Part shown: one piece after another, positions 41,233 through 49,682 of the stretch
Layout of the letters: every line of letters starts with the position of its first letter
Numbering within the stretch: position 1 is the first letter of the stretch
Origin: Schaalia odontolytica
GTDB lineage: Bacteria; Actinomycetota; Actinomycetes; Actinomycetales; Actinomycetaceae
Assembly (NCBI RefSeq): GCF_031191545.1
Contig: NZ_CP133472.1
Span: forward strand, 1,178,001 to 1,242,000
Reading direction: 5' to 3'
Length of the DNA stretch: 64,000 nucleotides
The notes under the pieces: model-generated
Databases searched by the model: none
What the model was told of the DNA's origin: nothing
The model's input: the letters and a program-made list of their open reading frames with translations, nothing else
Program-made: the position numbers and the translations under genes

Positions 41233-42408
41233 TCAGCCGATCAGGTGACGCATCGCCTGCTGGTACAGCTCCACGAAGTGGTACTCGCGCTCGCCCGCGG
41301 CCTGCGCGTCGAAGTCCTCGTAGGAGCTGCGATCCGCCAGGAAGTCCTCAAGGGATTCGCCCGCGGCCAGCGTGGATTCGCTCAGCTCGGGAACCGACGC
41401 AGCCTCGAGCAGCTCGCGGGTCACCGGATCCTCGCGGAACGCGCGGGCCTTCTGGGCGAGAGTCAGGTACATCTCGATGTTCGCGCGCGCGGACTCCCAC
41501 ACGCCCTCCATCCCCTCCGTGCGGCTCGGCTTGTAGTCGAAGTGGCGCGGACCCTCGTAGCGCGGGCCACCGCCCGGGAAGCCGTTCTCCAGCAGATCGA
41601 CCGTGAAGAACGCGCTGGCCAGGTCGCCGTGGCCGAACGCCTTATCCTGGTCGTACTTGATGCCCGACTGGCCGTTGAGGTCGATGTGGAAGAGCTTGCC
41701 CGCGTTCAGCGCCTGCGCGAGCGCATGCGTGTAGTTCAGGCCCGCCATCTGCTCGTGGCCCGTCTCTGGGTTCAGGCCCACGATGTCACCGTGCTCCAGC
41801 TGCGCGATGAGGGCCAGTGCGTGGCCGACCGTCGGCAGGAAGATGTCGCCGCGAGGCTCATTCGGCTTCGGCTCTAGGCCAATCTTGAGGTTGTAGCCGC
41901 GCGACTTAATGTAGGCGGCGACCGTGTCCAGGCCCTCCTTGTAGCGGTCGAACGCCGCGTTCAGGTCCTTCGACGAGTCGTACTCCGCGCCCTCGCGTCC
42001 GCCCCACATGACGAAGGTCGTCGCCCCCATCTCCGCAGCCAAGTCCACGTTGCGCAGGATCTTGCGCAGGCCGAAACGGCGGATCGAACGGTCGTTGTTC
42101 GTCAGGCCGCCATCCTTGAAGACCGGGTGAGTGAAGGTATTCGTCGTGACCATCTCGATGACGAGGCCAGCCGCATCGGCCGCCTCCTTCACCTTCATGA
42201 CGCGGTCGTGACGCTCCTGATCCGACGCGTCAAAGTCGAACACGTCATTGTCGTGGAAGGTAATGCCCCACGCGCCGACCTCCGCGAGCTTTTCCGTGTA
42301 CTCCCACGGGTCCAGGACTGGGCGGGTCCCCGTGCCGAAGGGGTCGACCGCATTCCAGCCGACCGTCCACAGGCCGAAGGAGAACTTGTTGTCGGGGGTG
42401 GTTGTCAT
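41233..42408 (-). CDS. xylA: Xylose isomerase
   Basis: The product has 391 residues from ATG 42408 with AAAGGA upstream; a longer open frame to 42561 lacks a plausible start. This is the short class I actinomycete enzyme. Thr-Phe-His-Asp-Asn-Asp (catalytic His near 54), Met-Trp-Gly-Gly-Arg-Glu-Gly near 137, Leu-Glu-Pro-Lys-Pro-Asn-Glu-Pro-Arg near 180, Glu-Thr-Gly-His-Glu near 217 and His-Ile-Asp-Leu-Asn near 243 are the metal and catalytic segments. It converts D-xylose to D-xylulose. No dedicated xylose transporter is in the window. Confidence 0.95.
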   Translation of the reverse strand: MTTTPDNKFSFGLWTVGWNAVDPFGTGTRPVLDPWEYTEKLAEVGAWGITFHDNDVFDFDASDQERHDRVMKVKEAADAAGLVIEMVTTNTFTHPVFKDGGLTNNDRSIRRFGLRKILRNVDLAAEMGATTFVMWGGREGAEYDSSKDLNAAFDRYKEGLDTVAAYIKSRGYNLKIGLEPKPNEPRGDIFLPTVGHALALIAQLEHGDIVGLNPETGHEQMAGLNYTHALAQALNAGKLFHIDLNGQSGIKYDQDKAFGHGDLASAFFTVDLLENGFPGGGPRYEGPRHFDYKPSRTEGMEGVWESARANIEMYLTLAQKARAFREDPVTRELLEAASVPELSESTLAAGESLEDFLADRSSYEDFDAQAAGEREYHFVELYQQAMRHLIG

Positions 42409-42673
42409 GGTGGTGTCCTTTCGAACGTCGGTGTTCAGTTGGAGGGGATGATGCTGCGTCGTCGGCGGCGCTGCGTATCGTTGTGTGGCGGCGGATGCTG
42501 GTGTGTGTTGTGCCCGCCTGTTTGGTCGCGCGGTCGTTGCGCACCGTGTTTGCGTCGTCACAATTTATTTGTTGTGGGGTAAAACTTAATATCTGCGTGC
42601 GCGTTCGTCAAGGCCCTCCGACAAGTCCGTGCGACGGGTGGGCACCGCTACCCTGACACGGTAGCCTGGGTCC
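42409..42673. promoter_or_regulatory. Divergent xylA/ROK intergenic region
   Basis: The 265-bp gap holds an AT-rich patch at 42552-42598 (AATTTATTTGTTGTGGGG, then TAAAACTTAATATC), which stands out from the GC-rich surroundings. It is the likely xylA promoter and ROK regulator binding region. I could not define a clean palindrome. Confidence 0.45.
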
Positions 42674-43996
42674 ATGCCGACCCGTTCCGACAGCGCCAAC
42701 GACGCCGGCCGAATCAGTCGCGGCCCGGTCGCTTCACCGTGCCCCTCGGAGCGGGGGATGGGCGCTCAGAACCGCGGCGTGAAGTCGGAAAACGTGCGCG
42801 CATCCAACATGTCGACGGTGCTGCGCAACATCCTCGCCTCGCCGGGCGAGGTCACGCGCGCAGGCCTCTCGCAGCGCACCGGAATGACGCGCGCGACTAT
42901 CTCGCGCCTCGTGGACGACCTGGTGGGTGCTGGACTCGTGCGAGAACTCGAACCTGGCGACGGCGGCGGCCGTGGCCGCCCGGCCAACCGCCTCACCCCC
43001 GCGGAGGGCAGCGCCGTCGCCCTCGGCGTCGAAGTGGACGTCGCGAGCCTCGATGTCATGCTCGTCGATATCGCAGGACGGGAGCTCGGGCACCGCCGGA
43101 TTGAGAGCGATTTTGCCGACAGTGCGCCGGAGGAGACGATGGCGCTCGCGGCCCGAGAGGCCCACACTCTGTTAGAGGGCACCCTTCCCGATGGTGCCCT
43201 GTTCCTGGGGACGGGCGTTGGGTTGCCGGGCTTGGTGTCGCCGACCCGGCTGGCGCTCGCCCCGAACTTGGGGTGGCGAGACATCCCGCATGACCAGCTA
43301 CTTGCCCCGCTCGCCGACCTGAACCCGGTGGTCGTCGCGAACGAAGCGGACCTGGCGGCCTACGCGGTTGCCTACACGGGACCGGGGGTGGCCGGTGGTC
43401 CGTCGACCTTCGTGTACGTGTCGGGTGAGGTGGGCGTTGGCGCTGGCATCATCGTTGATCATCGACCGATGAGCGGGGCGCGTGCCTGGTCCGGCGAAAT
43501 CGGGCACATGTGCGCGGATCCCAATGGGCCGCTGTGCCGTTGCGGGGCGCGTGGATGCCTCGAGGCCTACCTGGGTGTGCGCGCCCTCGCCGAGCATGTG
43601 GGCGCCCCCGCGGGGTCCGGGGCACTCGGGATTCTACGTTGCGCGGGCCTCGTTGACGAGGCCGGGGTGAAGACCTCTGGGTCTCTTGGTGTGAGCGCGG
43701 AGCAGGAGCGTGCCCGAGCCGTGCTGGCGGAGGCCGGAGCGGCCCTCGGGCGCGTGTTGTCGGGGGTCATCAACGCGATGGACATCCCTCACGTCGTGTT
43801 GGGTGGAGCTGTCGCCGAGCTGAGTGACGCCCTGCTGGATCCGGCGCGCGAGGAAATCGAGACGCGCACGCTGCAGGCCCCGTGGTCCTCGCCGATCGTT
43901 GAGGTGCTGCCGGATTCTGCGTCGCTGACGGTTTGGGGTGCGGCGTTCCGAGTGCTGGATGCACTCGTGGACGATCCCGCTGCCTTCCTGGGTTAA
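42674..43996 (+). CDS. ROK-family transcriptional regulator, probable XylR
   Basis: The product has 440 residues. The winged helix (Thr-Arg-Ala-Gly-Leu-Ser-Gln-Arg-Thr-Gly-Met-Thr-Arg-Ala-Thr-Ile-Ser-Arg) spans about 60-85. A ROK sugar-binding domain follows: Gly-Thr-Gly-Val-Gly-Leu-Pro-Gly near 175, Gly-Glu-Ile-Gly-His-Met near 274, and the Cys-x-Cys-Gly-x2-Gly-Cys-Leu-Glu zinc motif near 285. TAGCCT ends five bases upstream of the ATG, so a leaderless transcript is plausible; ATG 42758 is an alternative. It is divergent from xylA, hence presumed xylose repressor. Confidence 0.88.
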   Translation: MPTRSDSANDAGRISRGPVASPCPSERGMGAQNRGVKSENVRASNMSTVLRNILASPGEVTRAGLSQRTGMTRATISRLVDDLVGAGLVRELEPGDGGGRGRPANRLTPAEGSAVALGVEVDVASLDVMLVDIAGRELGHRRIESDFADSAPEETMALAAREAHTLLEGTLPDGALFLGTGVGLPGLVSPTRLALAPNLGWRDIPHDQLLAPLADLNPVVVANEADLAAYAVAYTGPGVAGGPSTFVYVSGEVGVGAGIIVDHRPMSGARAWSGEIGHMCADPNGPLCRCGARGCLEAYLGVRALAEHVGAPAGSGALGILRCAGLVDEAGVKTSGSLGVSAEQERARAVLAEAGAALGRVLSGVINAMDIPHVVLGGAVAELSDALLDPAREEIETRTLQAPWSSPIVEVLPDSASLTVWGAAFRVLDALVDDPAAFLG

Positions 43997-44015
43997 GCGC
44001 GTTCTATTGGAGCGC

Positions 44016-44165
44016 TCACCAGTTGCCCAACCCCAGGTAGTACAGAGGGTGGGCAAAGAACGAGGCAATGGCCTCGCGGTATTCGAGCGGTAGCATTGGG
44101 TAGATGACAATGGCGGCCAGAACCGCGACGATCAGGCCGACGAGGATGCGTTTCTTGGACTTCAT
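44016..44165 (-). CDS. 49-residue single-helix membrane peptide resembling the toxin C-terminus
   Basis: This is a 150-bp frame whose ATG overlaps the stop of the upstream membrane-protein gene (ATGA). The product starts Met-Lys-Ser-Lys-Lys-Arg, has one membrane helix (~8-24), then Pro-Leu-Glu-Tyr-Arg-Glu-Ala-Ile and ends Tyr-Tyr-Leu-Gly-Leu-Gly-Asn-Trp. The last 25 residues parallel the end of the 394-residue WXG100 protein (Pro-Leu-Glu-Tyr-Arg-Glu-Arg-Ile ... Tyr-Tyr-Val-Gly-Leu-Gly-Trp). It may be a decoy or immunity-related peptide, or a relic of an older toxin gene tail. Coupling and codon structure support real translation. Confidence 0.65.
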   Translation of the reverse strand: MKSKKRILVGLIVAVLAAIVIYPMLPLEYREAIASFFAHPLYYLGLGNW

Positions 44166-45067
44166 GCGTGCTTGCCTTTCCTGGTGGTGAGTTCTGAGCG
44201 CGCTTGGGAGAGGATGTCGTTGACGAGATCGACGCCCTGTGGTGTGGCTAGTAGCGGGCGGTCCTCAGGGTGCTCGTTGAAGTGTCGCATGAGGGCGTCG
44301 AGGCCGGTGAAGGGGATGCCGATCGTCCGGCAGCACAAGCCCCACGGACCGTCGTATGTGTCGGGGTCAGCGAGGAGATCAACGTGGTAGCTCGTCGTGC
44401 TGAGATCGTAGATCTTGACGTTGTGGTCCCACCGGAAGGAGGCGTCGCTGCCGCATCCGCTAGAGGTGGACTCCAAGTCTGCATCAACCGAAAGATGATG
44501 GGCCATATGGAAGGTGATTCCCTCCGTGGCCAAGGTTGTCGTCGACCTGTCCGACAGAGTGGCTGTGAAGTCTCGCAGCGGGTTCATTGAGTAAAGAAAA
44601 TAGGCGAAACAAGCAGGAATCAAAGCGAAGTGAAAAGTGCGCACCAGCTCATGCGCAATGAACCCGGAAATGATGAAGAAGATAGCAAAGGCTGAGAAAA
44701 GTACGTAGCTAGCGAGACGTCCGATGGAGGTGAGGCGCTCACCTCGTATCACGACATGCCCGTCGACAAAGCTGATTCGTGGACGTAGGAAAGGAGCAAC
44801 GGAGTCGCATGCCATCTGAGGAAAGCCCGCTGTCAAGATGAGTGAGACCAATATGACGACTGTGCGAAAGCTCTGAAAATGTGTAAGGCGGAAGATTCCT
44901 TCAACGATCGCTATACCGACAGCGAGGATGATGGTCCCAACTAGTGCACGTTTCCACTCGCTGCGCCTCCACTGGTCTTCGCCCGCGAGCGACTCATCGC
45001 GATTGGAGAAGATGTTGGGGAGGAATCCGCTGATCCCTCGACGTCGCGATCGTGCCACGGTTACCAC
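44162..45067 (-). CDS. Membrane protein, putative immunity protein copy 2
   Basis: The product has 301 residues from GTG 45067, matching the GTG start of its paralogue. There are two to four hydrophobic helices in residues 40-165 and a soluble C-terminal half ending in Asp-Pro-Asp-Thr-Tyr-Asp-Gly-Pro-Trp-Gly-Leu-Cys-Cys. It is paralogous to the product at 45170-46072; the last ~70 residues are nearly identical at DNA level while the membrane part has diverged strongly. I do not recognise a family. Duplication next to a WXG100 toxin-like gene is typical of immunity genes (inference). Confidence 0.8.
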   Translation of the reverse strand: MVTVARSRRRGISGFLPNIFSNRDESLAGEDQWRRSEWKRALVGTIILAVGIAIVEGIFRLTHFQSFRTVVILVSLILTAGFPQMACDSVAPFLRPRISFVDGHVVIRGERLTSIGRLASYVLFSAFAIFFIISGFIAHELVRTFHFALIPACFAYFLYSMNPLRDFTATLSDRSTTTLATEGITFHMAHHLSVDADLESTSSGCGSDASFRWDHNVKIYDLSTTSYHVDLLADPDTYDGPWGLCCRTIGIPFTGLDALMRHFNEHPEDRPLLATPQGVDLVNDILSQARSELTTRKGKHA

Positions 45068-45099
45068 CTAAGTTCGATGCGGTGTGGTGCGGTGAACGT

Positions 45100-45173
45100 T
45101 GCAGGTTAGCGTCAGTCGGTGCGCGGTGTCCAACAAACATCTGGTAGATGAGGATGCGTTTCTTGGACTTCAT
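45100..45173 (-). pseudogene. Remnant of the 49-residue peptide gene
   Basis: After copy 1 of the membrane-protein gene the same ATGA overlap and first eight codons of the small peptide recur. A 36-bp stretch encoding the membrane helix is then missing (in frame), two codons (Ile-Tyr) match, and the rest diverges. It shows the gene-plus-peptide unit was duplicated and one peptide copy decayed. Confidence 0.6.
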
Positions 45174-46072
45174 GCGTGCTTGCCTTTCCTGGTGGTGAGT
45201 TCTGAGCGGGCTTGGGAGAGGATGTCGTTAACGAGGTTGACGCCTTCCGGTGTGGCAAGTAGCGGGCGGTCCTCGGGGTGCTCGTTGAAGTGGCGGATGA
45301 GGGCGTCGAGGCCGGTGAAGGGGATGCCGATCGTCCGGCAGCACAATCCCCACGGCCCGTCGTACGTGTCGGGGTCAGCGAGGAGGTCAACATGAAGCTT
45401 GTCGGTGTTGATGTCGAAAATTCGCACGTTCTGATCCCACCGGAAGGAGGCGTCGCTGCCGCATCTGCTAGAGGCGGATTCCAGACGCTTATGGATTGAC
45501 AGATGTGGAGCCGCGTGAAAGTCGATGCTATCTGGGGATAACACCGTTATTGAACGATCCTTGATGGTGTTTTTCAGGTCTTCTATTGGATTCTCAGAAA
45601 AGAGATGATAGGCAAAAAATGCTGCTACTACCGCAATGCCGATAGCTATCTTGAAGTTGTGTGATAGGAAACCGGACACGAGTGCTCCTACGACGGTCAT
45701 GCAGAGGATCGCGTAGCTAGTGAGGTATCCGATGTTGGTGAGGCGCTCACCTTGTATGACAACGTGTCCGTTGACGAATCGAACATGGGAACGCAGATAG
45801 GGAGCTATCGAGTCGCATGTCACCTGGGGCACTCCAGCTACTACCGGAATTGAAGCCAGATAGACGACGAAACGGAAATCCCCGTAGTGTGTCAGGCGAT
45901 AGATTCCTTCAACGATCGCTATCCCGAGAGCGACGATGACGATCGAAACTAGTGCACGTTTCCACTCGTTGCGCCGCCATCTGTCTTCACCTGCGAGCGA
46001 CTCGGTGCGATTGGAAAAGATGCTCGAGAAGAATCCGCTGATCCCCGAACGTCGTGATCGAGTCATGGTCAC
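45170..46072 (-). CDS. Membrane protein, putative immunity protein copy 1
   Basis: The product has 300 residues. GTG 46072 overlaps the stop of the WXG100 toxin-like gene (GTGA); an ATG two codons on is possible. Hydrophobic helices lie near 40-60, 67-85, 118-160. The soluble C-terminus includes Arg-His-Phe-Asn-Glu-His-Pro-Glu-Asp-Arg-Pro, shared with copy 2. Translational coupling directly behind a predicted membrane-active toxin suggests it protects the producer's membrane. The family is unknown to me. Confidence 0.8.
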   Translation of the reverse strand: MTMTRSRRSGISGFFSSIFSNRTESLAGEDRWRRNEWKRALVSIVIVALGIAIVEGIYRLTHYGDFRFVVYLASIPVVAGVPQVTCDSIAPYLRSHVRFVNGHVVIQGERLTNIGYLTSYAILCMTVVGALVSGFLSHNFKIAIGIAVVAAFFAYHLFSENPIEDLKNTIKDRSITVLSPDSIDFHAAPHLSIHKRLESASSRCGSDASFRWDQNVRIFDINTDKLHVDLLADPDTYDGPWGLCCRTIGIPFTGLDALIRHFNEHPEDRPLLATPEGVNLVNDILSQARSELTTRKGKHA

Positions 46073-47253
46073 CAGCCTAATCCGACGTAGTACGGCAGGT
46101 GCCAGAGAGTGTTGTCGATGCGTTCACGATACTCAAGAGGTACCTGTTTGTAAGCAACGTCGGCTAGATAGGCGGAACCGGCCGTCGCGGCCGCGGCAGC
46201 CAGTACCTCACCGCCAGCTAGAAAGACAGCAGGAGCAGTGAGTGTAACGGTAACTTCTGCTGCAACCGATGACCCGATGTATCCCCCAACGATGCCAGCA
46301 ACACCAGATACTGCAGTCGCAGATGGCTCGTCGCTCGTTGCTACTTCGTAGGCAAGCAATAGATTATTGATTCGGTTGATGTTCTTTGCGGTTGTAGACG
46401 CAACGTTGGAAGCAGTGCGGTAGTCTTTCCTTGCTTCCATAGCCTCTGACAATCTCTGATTCATTAGGGGTGGAACCCTCTTCATTGACGGATTCTGCGC
46501 TACTCTAGTGAAGCGTGAATTAGCCTTTTCAAGTTCTTTAAGTCTTGTTTTTTGCTGTGCGCTCGTTGAACCTTCGAGTGTCATAGAAGCTAAGGTCCAG
46601 TGGGTCTTCAACTTCTCCAGTGTTCCGTCCTGTGTTTGTTTCATAAAAGGCTCTGGGGCATTGGCTTGCACGCTCTGTAGATGTTTAATTACCCATTGCT
46701 CGAGATCGTCGCGGACAAGACGGGCCTTTTCTCGGAGTTCGGCAAAGTCCCTTAAGCGCTGCTTGTGTTGCTCATATTCATAAATATCAGCACGGTATTG
46801 GTCTTGTTCTTGCATCGATGCGTTGGATGCTGGCATGGGTGGTTCTTGACCAAGAAGTGGAGGGGCAGCGATGTCGTATTCATTAATTACGTCAAGTCCG
46901 CATGCTCTGGCATTTGTGCGGATCGTCTCCATGTCGCGGTAGTGGTAGTCGAGCTGTTGCGCGTATGCGCGCATTGCTTCCCATGACCTATATGCAAAAT
47001 CGGAGTTTTCCTCGGTTTTTAAACGAAAATCAAATAGTGCTTCTTCGTAGGCGTCAGCACTCTTTCCGGCCCAGTATTCGGGCATTGGAACGAGGGAATT
47101 CATCATCTCGATAAATGCATCGGAGAAGGTATTATGGAGCTTTTCGATGACTGCCGCAGCTTCGCGGATCTCTTCGGGGTTTCCATAAATTCTGGTATCT
47201 ATGAGACCGACGGCGTCCTGGGGATGTCCTCCGTTTCCTGCCACCATTCCCAT
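46069..47253 (-). CDS. WXG100-domain protein with membrane-type C-terminus, putative type VII toxin
   Basis: The product has 394 residues. Residues ~20-110 form a helical hairpin of the WXG100/ESAT-6 type with Glu-Tyr-Trp-Ala-Gly-Lys-Ser at the turn. Long charged helices follow to ~310. Residues 312-370 are Gly/Ala/Val-rich (Val-Ala-Gly-Ile-Val-Gly-Gly-Tyr-Ile-Gly-Ser) with Gly spacing like glycine-zipper membrane-active domains, and the protein ends Tyr-Tyr-Val-Gly-Leu-Gly-Trp. Several type VII toxins depolarise membranes this way (family knowledge). It is coupled to a small WXG100-like gene upstream and an immunity-like gene downstream. No secretion ATPase is in the window. The toxin role is inferred. 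Confidence 0.75.
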   Translation of the reverse strand: MGMVAGNGGHPQDAVGLIDTRIYGNPEEIREAAAVIEKLHNTFSDAFIEMMNSLVPMPEYWAGKSADAYEEALFDFRLKTEENSDFAYRSWEAMRAYAQQLDYHYRDMETIRTNARACGLDVINEYDIAAPPLLGQEPPMPASNASMQEQDQYRADIYEYEQHKQRLRDFAELREKARLVRDDLEQWVIKHLQSVQANAPEPFMKQTQDGTLEKLKTHWTLASMTLEGSTSAQQKTRLKELEKANSRFTRVAQNPSMKRVPPLMNQRLSEAMEARKDYRTASNVASTTAKNINRINNLLLAYEVATSDEPSATAVSGVAGIVGGYIGSSVAAEVTVTLTAPAVFLAGGEVLAAAAATAGSAYLADVAYKQVPLEYRERIDNTLWHLPYYVGLGW

Positions 47254-47546
47254 TAGCTGAGCTCCTGTTCCAAATTCAGAAAATAGTTTGTTACTTGTTC
47301 TTCCTCCTCTTTATGTTGTGCCACCAAGATTCGTAGGTTGTCCGCACTGCCTTGACATTTCTCGGCGAATGTCGTTGCAGCAAAATCAAGAGTGCCCAAT
47401 ATGTCGATGATGATGTCAGTGGCAATGCCGGCGTCAATAGATATGGGCAGTTTTGGTGGGATTTCTTTAGATGAATCTGCAAACTCTTCATACTTTCTTG
47501 CCATGTTGAAGATCATGTCTTCGGTGATGACGAGGTCTGCGGTCAT
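47253..47546 (-). CDS. Small WXG100-like helical partner protein
   Basis: The product has 97 residues, predicted helix-turn-helix, acidic (Glu-Glu-Glu-Glu-Gln near the C-terminus), with no signal peptide. Size, helical pattern and position directly before a larger WXG100 protein fit the small partner/targeting proteins of type VII secretion substrates. The canonical Trp-x-Gly turn is absent, so the assignment rests on context. Its ATG overlaps the upstream stop (ATGA) and its stop overlaps the toxin-like ATG. Confidence 0.65.
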   Translation of the reverse strand: MTADLVITEDMIFNMARKYEEFADSSKEIPPKLPISIDAGIATDIIIDILGTLDFAATTFAEKCQGSADNLRILVAQHKEEEEQVTNYFLNLEQELS

Positions 47547-47839
47547 TGCTGTTTCCGTTCGCGTGCTTCTGGCTCGAAATAACGATCAATCTCGATTGCG
47601 TCAAATCCTATTTCTTCTTTGAGTTCTGGAAGGCGCTTCGTTTCGATGAGACCCCACGGTTGAGTTTCGCCCAACCCGTCAAGCAATCGGTCAAGGGAAG
47701 TGTAAGCCAGGAGTAGACGTGCTTCGTTGAACATGTGAGCCAACGAAAAGCCGTACTCACCGTCAGACCGTTGGTCAATGGGTACATAAAGGACTGGAGG
47801 TGCAACCTCGGGATGTGTGTTCACGGACATGTGTTCCAT
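47543..47839 (-). CDS. SAV_915-family protein
   Basis: The product has 98 residues: Val-Leu-Tyr-Val-Pro near the N-terminus, Arg-Leu-Leu-Leu-Ala-Tyr-Thr-Ser-Leu-Asp-Arg-Leu, Gln-Pro-Trp-Gly-Leu-Ile, and a Gly-Phe-Asp-Ala-Ile-Glu-Ile-Asp segment, matching small actinobacterial SAV_915-type proteins often found beside type VII substrates. Function unknown. It is the first gene of the cassette. An in-frame ATG three codons later is an alternative start; neither has a good ribosome site. Confidence 0.7.
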   Translation of the reverse strand: MEHMSVNTHPEVAPPVLYVPIDQRSDGEYGFSLAHMFNEARLLLAYTSLDRLLDGLGETQPWGLIETKRLPELKEEIGFDAIEIDRYFEPEARERKQQ

Positions 47840-47972
47840 GATTTGACACTAGCAGCAGCGTGATCGGAGTCGCAAGTATGGGTGAGGGGTGCGAACTAGC
47901 ATAAGCACATAACGGAACCCTGTCCTCGTTGATGTAACGATGACCGGGCCAGCCGAGCCAAAACCGCGGCAG

Positions 47973-48881
47973 TCAGCGGCTGGGCACCAGTGCCGCCCGG
48001 GCGACCTCCTCGAAGGTGAGTGGGTCGCGGCCCGTCACGTCGCGCACCGTCGTGGAGACGACGTCCATCTCGCCGTGCGCGATCGACGTGTACGTTGACA
48101 CCCACGAGTCGTACTCCCACTGGGCGGCCGGCCACTTCTTGCGTGACTCGTACGCCTCCTCGACGGTTTCGCGCACGTAGGTGACGGGGTGGCCCCACAC
48201 GCGGGTGAGGATTGCGGCGATCTCGTCGAGGGTCAGGGCCTCGGGGCCCGTCACGTCGAGAGTCTGATTCTCGTAACGTGCCGGATCCGCCAGGACACCC
48301 GCGGCCACGCGCCCCGCGTCCTCGCGTGCGACCACGCCCACGCGCCCATCGCCGGCAGGCCCGAGGATGCGACCCTCCTCGTCCGGAAGCGCCACGAAAA
48401 AGTCCGCATAGAAGTTGTCGCGCAGGAACGTGTATGTCATACCCGACGCCTTGATGCGCTCCTCCGTATGGAAGTGCGTGCGTGCCAGCGTAAAAGTCGA
48501 GTCCGGCGCCGCATTCATAAACGACAGGTACACGATGTGGCGCACCCCGGAGGCCGCGGCGGCGTCGACGAAGGCGAGGTGCTTGGACAGGCGGTCCTCG
48601 CTCTCGGGCGCGGACACCATGAAGAGGACGTCAACGCCCTCCAGCGCGACCCGCGTCGTGAGCGTGTCCTCGTACGAGCACTTCACCGCGATAGCTCCGG
48701 GCAGCTCGGGAGCGCGCGACGGTGTGTTCGCGAGGAGTCGCAGGGGCAGGCCGCGCTCGGCGAGCAGTCGGGCGGCGGCGCCACCGACGTTCCCGGACGC
48801 GCCGGTGATCGCCAGGGATGGGAGGGACGAGGCCTGGGCCGGCTCGTTCGTTCGAGTGCGGGGTGCGGGGGCGTCAGTCAT
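47973..48881 (-). CDS. NmrA-like NAD(P)-binding reductase
   Basis: The product has 302 residues from ATG 48881; the open frame continues upstream without a good start. The Rossmann motif Ile-Thr-Gly-Ala-Ser-Gly-Asn-Val-Gly-Gly lies at ~24-33, then atypical short-chain dehydrogenase features of the NmrA/quinone-reductase-2 group (Phe-Leu-Arg-Asp-Asn-Phe-Tyr; Val-Thr-Gly-Pro-Glu-Ala-Leu-Thr). It is probably an NADP(H)-dependent oxidoreductase or redox sensor. It stands alone: a gap of 133 bp separates it from the toxin cassette and ~800 bp from the next gene. Confidence 0.85.
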   Translation of the reverse strand: MTDAPAPRTRTNEPAQASSLPSLAITGASGNVGGAAARLLAERGLPLRLLANTPSRAPELPGAIAVKCSYEDTLTTRVALEGVDVLFMVSAPESEDRLSKHLAFVDAAAASGVRHIVYLSFMNAAPDSTFTLARTHFHTEERIKASGMTYTFLRDNFYADFFVALPDEEGRILGPAGDGRVGVVAREDAGRVAAGVLADPARYENQTLDVTGPEALTLDEIAAILTRVWGHPVTYVRETVEEAYESRKKWPAAQWEYDSWVSTYTSIAHGEMDVVSTTVRDVTGRDPLTFEEVARAALVPSR

Positions 48882-49621
48882 GTGGCCAGTGTGCCACCGG
48901 CGTCGCTGTCTTTGCGCACGCCACGCGAGGTTTGGGCTGTGGGCGTAGTGCCTGGAGAGGGTGAAACCGGGGACACCTTTGTGGCTGCTCGGTGAGGGGT
49001 GCATGAAACCCGTGACGCCTTTGCGGGCGGAAAATGGACCAATAATGGCCGTTTGTTGTTGACGGTGGTGCCAACGGTTACAAACCGGTGTGAGGGAGCA
49101 TCGACAGAGGTGTCATTGGTTTCGGGCAAGTCGGCTGCGAGGGGCTTTTGTCCTCGTTGCGGTGCTTGTGGGTTGTGTCAGGGCCCGGGTTGCCACTACG
49201 GAACGCCCGATTGGAGGTTGCCGCGTGGCCTGCAGGGCATGGCCGGGCTTCGAGACGCGGCGCCGAGCTGCCGAACAGCGACCCGGCCCCACTGGTGTGG
49301 AGGGCGCCGGAGGGTCCGGAGGGCACGGGCGGGCTTCGAGACGCGGTGCCGAACGAAGTGAGGTCGCCAAGTCTCGCGGGCGGCCGGGCGCTCCGGCGCC
49401 TGGAACACCCGTGGGGCCACAGGTAACACCATCAATGGGGCGGCCCGCAGGCCACGGGCGCATCGAGCAGCCCGGCCTGACAACGCACACGCGGCGCACA
49501 GAACACCAGCGGCGCCACACAGCAATCAAAACCCCAGCAGATCAACGAAAAAGCCTGCACGAACAGCAGCATTCACAGCTTCACAGCAACACTCCCAAAA
49601 GTCATATGGGAAATATGAGAG
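48882..49621. other. Gene-poor region with a 32-bp direct repeat
   Basis: No frame here looks like a protein. A ~32-bp repeat starts at 49235 and 49321 (GGGCATGGCCGGGCTTCGAG and GGGCACGGGCGGGCTTCGAG, then ACGCGG); the two copies differ at a few bases and lie 86 bp apart. The last 130 bp becomes A-rich. A decayed gene or an untranslated RNA is possible. Confidence 0.4.
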
Positions 49622-49641
49622 CCTCATAGGTTCCTCATAGG
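49622..49641 (+). promoter_or_regulatory. Tandem direct repeat upstream of the DUF4956 operon
   Basis: CCTCATAGG-TT-CCTCATAGG is a direct repeat with an 11-bp period, 42 bp upstream of the DUF4956 start. Head-to-tail repeats at one helical turn are typical of OmpR/PhoP-class response-regulator sites. The cognate regulator is not in view. Confidence 0.5.
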
Positions 49642-49682
49642 GTCGGGTGAGGGAATAGGTGCATCGACAAAAGGAGACACCA

